From positions 2,728,001 through 2,792,000 of the forward strand of contig NC_079241.1 in assembly GCF_028009165.1 (NCBI RefSeq): a stretch of DNA of 64,000 nt. The letters run 5' to 3'. Both the position numbers and the translations under genes were made by a program. Positions within the stretch are counted from its first letter, which is position 1. Each line of letters begins with the position of its first letter. The notes beneath the pieces are model-generated. The model had not been told where the DNA came from and made no database searches. It saw nothing but the letters and a program-made list of their open reading frames with translations. Shown one piece after another: positions 56,201 to 64,000 of the stretch. The DNA is from Akanthomyces muscarius (lineage: Eukaryota; Ascomycota; Sordariomycetes; Hypocreales; Cordycipitaceae).

Positions 56201-57571
56201 AAGCATCAGCCTGTTCGTCTCACTGTCCTCTCCAAGCTGCCCTCCGAGTCTATCCCCCTCGCCTCTTCGCCCCAGCGTCCCAGATCCGCCCTGATTCGCC
56301 TGCACTCCAGCCCGGCCTCTGACCGACACACCACCAGCAAGCTCGGCCTGGGCATCATACATAAATCCGACGACTACCATCTCTCCTCTCGACACAGCGT
56401 CATTCTGGATGCCACCGACGAGGCCCTGATCAAGCGCGGAAAACGACACGCCCACCTCACTGCCCGTCAATCCCACGGCCACTTATACCGCACCGCCTCC
56501 TTCGACCACCTCTCCCCCAGGATGCATTCACACACCGTCGACGCCGCCTGGATGGACGGTCGCCTTAAGGAGACGGAAGACTCGTTATATGACAGCTTCC
56601 GTTGGCTGGAGGACGACGCCGACCTCGATCTACGCCTTGACCTCGACGACTACCACCTCGGCCTTCGCCAAGACGTCGTCAACCGCAAGAGCCGCTCTGC
56701 TTCGATCCGCCGCAAGCTCTCCATTTCTTCCAAAGTCACATTCGGCCGTGCTTCGTCTACGTTGAGCCGTCCTACCACAAAGGACGCTTCTACCCCTTTT
56801 GGCGGCTCAGTGCTGTCGCTGCAAACCCCCTCTGGCCATGGCCACGTCCGCAGACGCTCTCGAGCTCTATCCCTCATGTCTGCCAAACAGCCGCCGCCCG
56901 AGGTCACCGGTGCTGCCTCTTCCCCGCCTCCGCCGGCAATGGATCCTGCCGCTCACTATCAAGATCCCGAAGCCCGTATGAAGCTTCGCGTCTACCTCGC
57001 CTCGCCTCACAAGTTTGACGAAGCCGTCGAGTTTGGCTTCCCTTCTACCGAACAACCCAATAGCCCAACCAGTCCACCCAAGCGTGTCGATTCGTTGCCA
57101 CGTAACACGGATCGTGGCGCCGGCCTCCGTATGCAGACCCTCGTCGAGGACAAGCGATGCTCGCTCTACAGCGACGAGACCACCGCAACCGAGTCTGACT
57201 CACCTCGTACCCCTGACACGCTGGAGAAGCCCTCGGAGCCGTTCCCCGTTGCCGCTGCCGCAGACCAAGACGAAGACCGCGAACCCCCGAAGGTCGACTA
57301 TGCGCAGGCCCATGCGTACTCGAGGGAAATGACCCTGCGCATGACCTTGACTCGACCGGACCTTCGCGCCAACGAGGATCAGATGTACGGTTGGCAAAAG
57401 AACCGCGCAACCACATCGGACGGCCTCAGCTCGCCGCTCGGTCCCAGAACGGAAGACGAGATCAAAAAGGACAGCATTGAACGGGAGCTGGCCGCCATTG
57501 ACCAGGAGAACATGCTGTACCCAGAGCAGAGCTCGATGAAGCGCTTCTGGAATCGTGTTCGCCGCACATGA
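53223..57571 (+). CDS. Fungal conserved protein of unknown function with a 2.36-kb intron
   Basis: Two exons, 53223-53654 and 56015-57571, 662 aa, with an exceptional 2360-nt intron. Splicing in phase 0 (GTAAGT donor, ACAG acceptor) joins MTKEEFEALPPTIRRK to YFSTLERLRFAQDPEPED, which I remember as a continuous conserved motif in Sordariomycete proteins; this supports the join. The first exon is Ser/His/Arg-rich; the second is Ser/Pro-rich, with a conserved block HSVILDATDEALIKRGKRHAHLTARQSHGHLYRTASFDHLSPR, an acidic stretch EDDADLDLRLDLDDY and a basic patch SRSASIRRKLSISSK. The C-terminus EEDEIKKDSIERELAAIDQENMLYPEQSSMKRFWNRVRRT-like segment is charged and helical. Mostly disordered, no catalytic motif, no membrane segment. 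Function unknown. Start at ATG 53223 (second ATG two codons later). Confidence 0.7.
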
Positions 57572-58933
57572 TTTGATCATTTACGCAATCACGCATGCAA
57601 CACACTTTTGCTCGAATCTTGAACCCATTTTCACTCACGGCATTTTGCTCAACACACACACATGGCATGACCACCCCATTCTTATCATGCAACTGGAAAG
57701 CTGTCTTTTTCTTTGCACTTTTAGCGTGTTGTACTTGGAGAGGAAGCGTTTCGGTTTTTTTAACAGCTTTATTCCCCTTTCTTTTTCTTTCATACTTCTG
57801 TCATCATTTTCATTGTTCTTTACACTCATTTAACTACATTGGGCCGGTACACGTCTTCTTTTATCCTGATATGCTGCACTGCGGTTGATGACATTGATGG
57901 CCTTGGGGGTTCTTTATTGTTGAGAAAATTGGTTTCGCTTTCTTGTTTTATACCCACTACCGTACATTTTTTTTATCATAATCTTGTCTTCTTTTTGGCG
58001 CAGAGTCCATGAAGAGTAATACAAATACATTCTTTTGAAAGCACGCACAAACATGGTTGTTAGTGATATTGTGAGGAACATGATGACATTGTGAAAGACC
58101 TCTGGACGGAAAGGGATCTGAACCCTCGGGGGCCCTCGTTCTGCGTCAAAGAAGTAATAGATAATTCGTTCGTTCGTTGGATACCGGACTATGCGTATAT
58201 GATACTTCCGATGAAGGCCTCGGGAACTAAGTACTTTATTTGCTGCTTCCCATATGTGTGCGCTTTGTTGTGTCCAAGATGTTGATGTCCCTCCATGGTG
58301 AGATGGTGTACCCTGTCTGTTCGACTAGACATGAAGCATGTTGCACCATAGTGAATCGGTTAAGCACAGCGTCTCTAGCCAAAGTACTGTTCATGCAACT
58401 CATTGTGCTACAAGGTTATACTCAGCCTCGGGTATTTTTCTTGTTTGTGGCTCTTTGGTATTTCATCTGCTGTCGCTATATTTGGGTCGCCCTATTTTCA
58501 ACTGTGCAGCGAACGCTGCTTCTGGCCAGGCACACATCACAGCGACAGAACGAGACTGACAACATATGCGTACCAGCAAACATGTATGATCACACAAATT
58601 AAAAGGCACCCCATGCGAACCATAAATACTACTTGAATTAGCGGCGCTGGCCCTCGTTGTTGAAGTCAAGTCAACCATAGGGTAGGTCTACTGTGAGTGG
58701 GCCGTGGTTTTGCCGGGGCTTAGCTGCACGCGCACAACCGACGGTCGCACACAACAAGCTCTCATCAACTGCGCAGCCGTCCCAACGTGAGGCATTGTTT
58801 CATCATTTGAACAAAAAAGCAGATCTTCCCATGTCATAACTATAAACAAGATCTTCATATACGATTAATTGGAGCCAAAAGGAGGATGCGGGAGACCTGG
58901 CAAGCCGTCCTTTGAGTTCGCGACTAGTCTCCG
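57572..58933. other. Intergenic 1.4 kb
   Basis: AT-rich 3' region of the long-intron gene and Med16 promoter. A tRNA T-arm-like hairpin at about 58104-58128 (minus) lacks the rest of a tRNA. Confidence 0.45.
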
Positions 58934-61900
58934 ATGACGACGGCGGAAAAGATGCCCATGATGCTGGACACCGCCATGCCCGTCGGCCTTGGCGGCGTGG
59001 ACGACCTCTTTGGTGATGAGGTTCCCCTTTCCTTACCGCCGAAGACGCAAGGTCGATATCTTCATCAAAGGCTCGATGAGCTACGAAACCGCGGCTGCTG
59101 CCAGTGCGTCCTTGCTCTCCACCCTTGGATGGCGCATACCAACTGACGCTTTAACAGAACAGTCGCGTGGTCTAGAGCAGGTACCATTGCATCTATCACC
59201 TCCGATGGCCTGGGCTTGGAGCTGCGCATGCTTCGGGCGCACCCATCAAATGGCACTTGGGGGCTGAGTGAACCCACCACGACGGACCTCGTGAAAGGCA
59301 CAGTCGCCAACCCTCTTGTGCATCTGGAATGGAGTCCCACCACGGCGCCCGATCTTGCCGTATTTGACTCTGTAGGGCGTGCCTCGATTATCAACTTTCC
59401 AGTCTCACTAAACAGCCCCTACGCCAATCGCAAGTGGGATGCCGATGCTGTTGATGATATGAACGCCGTCGTTGGATGCCACTGGCTACCGGTGGCGCCT
59501 GTTCCGCAGGTAAGTCAGAAACTATCGAATGGAATTGCGACGGAATGGGGTGTCTAACAGCTAGCTTCAAGAAACCATTCAATGTCCTATATGGGCCTGC
59601 TGTCAAGCCATCCAAGCCGAACAGCTTGTATCAATACGAAAACTCCTTTGTACACGCAATGGGCCCCCACCACCCGCATACAGCGAAAAGCGCTTTGTTT
59701 TGCGTTACCATGGGTGGATTGCTAAAGATGTACTGGAGTCAAAACAATGGTAAAATGGAAGAGACGACGATGGAGCTAGAGAGCATCTGCTCCTCAGATG
59801 AGCTAGTGACACATGCGTCACTCGCTACGGACAAAAGTGAGTTGGTGTCTCTCCTCATTCGGTAACATTGCTAACCCAGAAAGAATACCTCATCATTGTT
59901 CTCACGACAGCGACCAAGAAACTCAAAGTCATCAAGCTGGAAATTCAGTGGGCTGGTCCCGGTGCAGTGCAAGAGAAGACGCAGCTTTCCCAAACAGCGC
60001 GCCTGAACCCTTCACTCGTGGAAGATCATCTCGCCAGTATTGACTGGCTTCAGATGGTTGACGAGCCATCATTACCCGAATTCACATCTCTACAAGCTCT
60101 AGCTTCCATTGTTGACAATGCTGGGAAAGCCGGGCCTGCGCTCATTATTGGCGCTCGTGCCCGCTCATCCGGTGTTGGTGGCTTCGAGATGACGCAGACA
60201 ATTATAGATCGCTGGGAGTGTGTCGAGCATAAACCATCAGTACAGACAGCCTTTGAGCAAATCGGAAGTCGTCGTAACAGCGTTTCCACCGTGCAAGAGC
60301 TACCTGTTTCGATGCGACTGAAGCGGCTGGACCCAGTCACAATTAACAAGACTGTGATTGGCATGCAAGTCTCTCAGTTTGGCAAAGTGCTGGTTCTCAT
60401 AATGTCAGATGGATCAGTCGAACACAGGGACCGCTTCACGTTTGAAGAGCTCTATACGACTATGGACGAATCGAGAATCATGAACCTCAAGCAGGCTGGC
60501 TGGACCTTCAGTGAAGAGGGACCATGCTACCAAGCTGCCCTGTCGCCTACGCAATGCTCCATGATTCAGACCGGCGATGACGGCAAACTGAAGTGGAGCA
60601 AGCTGACGCATGCACAAGGCGATATTGGAGAAAGTAACAACGACAGTATATATGGTGCTAGCGTGGCTGCCCTTACCATTGCTGCTGCGGGTTGCGTTTA
60701 TACGTCTAGCAGTTGTGATGATGTACTGGCCATTGCGCACCCACTGGCGGAGAAGAAGCGATTTACGCAAGACTGGATCCAAGAATTAATAAGGATACTG
60801 AAGATCCAAGTCGACTACTCGCAGGAAATTCACCACGAGTCTCTGATGCGTAACACCGCACTCTATACTTGCATGAGTATCATGAGCAGTCTTGGCTATA
60901 GAGGAGAGAATGCGGCCCGATCTTTCCAGAGCAAGTTTGCCAACATCTGCCTGAATGTGCGCATCATTGTCATCACTACCACGCTGGCAAGCAACACGCC
61001 ACTACAAGCCAGAGACAAAATGTCACCTCTGGATGAGCCAGGCAAGTTCTCTCGTGTAAAAATATGTACCCTGCACACTTCTCTAACCGGATGACAGAGG
61101 TGGTGGAAGCCTTGGCCGGAGAGCTCAAGTGGTCTCTGGATCTGCTTGCCTGGATCCTCGATTGCCTCTTTGAGCTCATGAGCAACGACAAATTTATGGA
61201 CAGCCTCAACAACAAGTTCTCCAGTGCCCTGGAGTACCTGGCCGAGCGCAACGATGTGGCGCTGCACCTGCTCCTGAGCTCGGGCACGCGCAGCTTCCTG
61301 TCAGCGCTGTGCCGGCGGATCGCGCACCTGGACGGCATCAGCGGGCGTGCCGTCGACTTTTACCGGCAGCAGGCGGCCGAGGCGGAGCAGTCCGGGGTAG
61401 CGCGGCTGCCGAGCGGGCAGCTGCAGCAGGCGTACCAGCGGATGCAACAGGTGACGAGCGCGGGGCTGGTGCCCGTCGCGGCGTTTGAGAAGATGCTCAA
61501 CACGCTGGGCCACGACATCAAGCAGGCGTACGCCGTCTACTTGCCGGCGATGCTCAAGCAGAACAGCGGTGGGCACCCGCCGCCGCAGGGCAAGCAGATT
61601 GACATGCTCATCAAGCAGTCGCAGTCGCAGATGGAGGTGATTATGCTGCTCTCGCGCGCCGTGCCGCCGGCGTTTGTGCCGCTGGTAAAAAAGTTTTTTG
61701 GCGAAGACCTGAGGGGGATGCGCACGCAGACGGACCCGGCGCAGCTCTTCTTTGCGGACTTTGCGGCGCTGGGTGTGCAGGACGACAAGAGCAGCCTCGC
61801 GGCGCGGGTTGCGAGGGGCGGCGCCTACTATGATGTGTTTAAACGCGTGGAGCTGAGGCCCGGCGGCAGCGCGCAGGCGTTGAAGCCGTGGCGACGGTGC

Positions 61901-62032
61901 GTGCGGTGCCCGGCGGTCATGGAGGACGTCTCGCCGAACAGGCCAGGCGTTACGTACGTGGTGGCGCAGCAGAGAAAGTGCTCCTGTGGCGGCAGCTGGG
62001 GATTGCTTGCAAAGGACAAGCTGGTGCTTTGA
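58934..62032 (+). CDS. Mediator complex subunit 16 (Med16/Sin4)
   Basis: Five exons: 58934-59103, 59158-59509, 59572-59836, 59884-61055, 61100-62032; introns of 44-62 nt; 963 aa. Med16 is a tail-module subunit of Mediator that links activators to RNA polymerase II. Seen: N-terminal VDDLFGDEVPLSLPP and [29 protein letters not shown], a WD-type propeller region (GLSEP, VHLEWSPTTAPDLAVFDSVGRASI, VVGCHWLPVAP, NVLYGPAV, SFVHAMGPHHP, THASLATDKKYLIIVLTTATKKLKVIKLEIQW), then a helical half with GELKWSLDLLAWILDCLFELMSND. The C-terminus has CxxC pairs (WRRCVRCPAV and KCSCGGSWGLL) as in the family. Three junctions use acceptors beyond the first AG after the branch point. Start at 58934; the ATG at 58952 (MPMMLDTAM) is an alternative. 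Confidence 0.92.
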
Positions 62033-64000
62033 TGAGGTGGAAGTAGGAATGGAGATGGTGTAAGTGCTACGGAGATTTGGGTTTAGGTTGGCGTTGTGTT
62101 GACTGGATAGAATCAATTTGTCTAAATAGCATATTGTTATAAGCATCCACGGAGTTGAGCCATTGTAATGGGTACTGCAAGATCGCGTTGTTGGCTATAG
62201 TTGAGCATGGCTGCGTTACTTGTTTGAAGCGACTCGAGGACTTTTCCTCATATGTAGCACGTTTACTTTAACTTGAGCTGTTCTTCCCGCGCTCCTTGAA
62301 TGCTGCAATGATAGGAGGCAGGCTAGAGGTGTCCGAGCCGAGAGGTTTATCAAATGCGAGGCTCGTCAAATGCGAGGCCCATCAAACGCGAGGCTCAAAT
62401 GGACAGATGGCCAAGCCGTGGAGAAAGTCGACAAGTACAGAACAGGGAAGTTGTGATTGACAGTAAAAGATTACTGGTATAGTGGCGTTGACAACATATT
62501 CATGTGTGTCTCACAATTATCGGACGCGAAGTGACTTGAGCGGGTTAGAGGCACACGACTCTGGTATGCCAGACCTGCGCAAGTCATGGATCGAAATTGG
62601 TTCAGAGCACGCAGATGGAGAGACAAGACAGCAACGAAGCTTGTATGGGAAATGGGACGCCATTCTTTGAGATGGCGGGCTCTTGATTGACGCTCTTTTT
62701 TGTTTGCCTCTTTTGCTATGAATTGAAGAAATACGAGAAAGGACGATAATATGGCTACCAGCTGTCTAAATCAGGTAGAGGCGGGAGGACAAGGCGCGAG
62801 CGGGTGAGGGTCGTGCGAGGCCATCGTACGACTGCGGCTGCTGCTATTAATACCAAAGTCTAAATCCTTGGCTACACGAGAAAGTAAAAAGGGAATTGAG
62901 CCCTGACCACCAGCATCATTACGAGGTACTGGTAAGAGCCAGATGTCTACAGGCTTGCGGGTGGCAGGGGCAGAGACCCTGCTAAAGGACAGCAATGATG
63001 GAACAACGTGTGTAGTGAGTTGAGGAATGTAGAGCACGTGGCCATGTTGCTGCCGAAAAACTACACCTTTTTACTACAGTGTGAATTTTTCTCTCTGAGT
63101 TGATGCAGTGAGTCAGCCGAGAGGCAGGTTTTGACTTTTACCGACGCGTATGTGAGACGTGCAGAGGAGCGTGTCTGCGACAAGGAGCTCAGGAGAAGAG
63201 ATGGAACGCTGCAAAAGACGGCGATGAAGAAACCTGGCAGAAAACCACGGCCACCAGGAAAACAGGGAAAATGCTCAGTATGCCCCTGAAGCGGTGAGTC
63301 GGAAGAACAAGATTATTCTCCGTGGCAAATTACTCTTTGGATGAGATGGTGTGCAAGTGAACATGGGCATGGGTTGCTAGCGGCGAACCTGGCAGGGGAC
63401 GACGGCACATGGCGGCTTCTGGTCAGAGCAACTCGGCGAACATGGTTCGTGCAATTTTACGGGCGCATCGAAAAGAAGCATGGGCAGCCGTGTGGTTGCA
63501 CAGCCTCGATCGATGTAATGAACTGCCTGGCCTGGTCTGGTCTGGCCTTGCACAAGTCGAAGTCGGCTCCGTGTGTCCGATATACGAGGGCCACCTACGC
63601 GATGTGCATTCTGCATAATAAACTGACGATGGCTTTAAGAACATGTTTTCGACGTCACAAACGGGAAACACCAAACACCGTTTGAGACGGATCCTGAAGC
63701 AGAAACACCACCGGATCGAAAGGCGAAAAAAGAAGACGGTAGTTTGAGATGTGTTTGCGCGGTGAGATGGTGTCGTGTCTCCGATTGACATGATGCGACA
63801 AGGAGCGAAACATGCAGGAGACGTGGGAAACATGCAAAACAAAACTGCACGTTTTACAAGCGCTGCGAGACAAAACACAAGACAAACGCCCAGATGAGAT
63901 GGCGCAATGCAGTCTTTTTTAAATGACGTTTCTTTCCTTTTTTTTTTTTGTTTTTTTTTTGTTTGGCCGGAAGCTAGCCTTGAGTGACCGAATGCAGGGC
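62033..64000. other. Right end of window, no gene seen
   Basis: 2 kb. Contains a short tandem repeat at 62347-62394 and a T-rich tract at 63917-63961. Small ORFs show no recognisable domain. Confidence 0.45.
62347..62394 (+). repeat. Three tandem 16-bp repeats
   Basis: Units 62347-62362, 62363-62378 and 62379-62394 share the core TCAAATGCGAGGC (third copy TCAAACGCGAGGC). Confidence 0.8.

Noticed and set aside
58104..58128. tRNA-like T-arm hairpin on the minus strand (GGGTTCAGATCCC)
   Set aside because: No acceptor-stem partner, D-arm or usable anticodon arm could be found within about 200 nt, so at most a tRNA fragment.
63917..63961. T-rich tract at the right edge as a poly(A) tail of a retroelement
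   Set aside because: No retroelement coding sequence is adjacent within the window; simple T-runs are common in fungal intergenic DNA.

Overview
The window is nuclear DNA of a filamentous ascomycete. Genes are GC-rich, lie on both strands, and carry short introns (about 44-104 nt) with GTRNGT donors, CTRAC-type branch points and AG acceptors. Protein content (GH75 chitosanase, GABA/choline-type permease, Mediator subunit Med16, LAMMER kinase, PIG-S, small secreted cysteine-rich proteins) suggests Sordariomycetes, and I would guess Hypocreales. That placement is inference from gene content; no marker fixes the species.

Layout. 0.3-9.9 kb: a copper amine oxidase (-), an ACT-family amine/amino-acid permease (+) and an aldehyde dehydrogenase (-), which together could take up an amine and oxidise it to the acid; both enzymes end in PTS1-like tripeptides. 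12.1-13.6 kb: an alpha/beta hydrolase. 15.0-19.2 kb: a secretome stretch with two tiny secreted cysteine-rich proteins (98 and 90 aa) and a GH75 chitosanase. 19.4-21.1 kb: the GPI-transamidase subunit PIG-S/Gpi17. 22.6-24.6 kb: a FAT1-type very-long-chain acyl-CoA synthetase/fatty-acid transporter. 25.1-28.2 kb: a large kelch-BTB protein (Ral2-like). 31.4-32.5 kb: a 1-Cys peroxiredoxin. 33.9 kb: an intron-containing tRNA-Arg(UCG). 34.4-36.9 kb: a patatin-domain lipase. 39.1-41.0 kb: a LAMMER (CLK) kinase. 42.7-43.3 kb: a small secreted protein with a triplicated CxC...CxC module. 44.1-45.2 kb: a fungal protein of unknown function (DUF7053-like). 46.0-47.4 kb: a secreted two-domain fasciclin protein. 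47.7-49.0 kb: a decayed PP2C phosphatase pseudogene. 49-53 kb: gene-poor. 53.2-57.6 kb: a fungus-specific protein split by an unusually long 2.36-kb intron. 58.9-62.0 kb: Mediator subunit Med16. 62.0-64.0 kb: no gene seen.

Functional themes. Three groups recur: amine/aldehyde and lipid catabolism with likely peroxisomal or lipid-droplet links (amine oxidase, ALDH, FAT1, patatin lipase); a secreted set (two small cysteine-rich proteins, chitosanase, triple-CxC protein, fasciclin protein) of the type fungi use on hosts, prey or their own wall; and housekeeping regulators. The best candidates for undescribed biology are the triple-CxC secreted protein, the two small cysteine-rich proteins (one with its start codon split by an intron) and the amine-catabolism trio. 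Exon boundaries were placed by eye from splice signals, reading frame and remembered family conservation; none was checked against transcripts.
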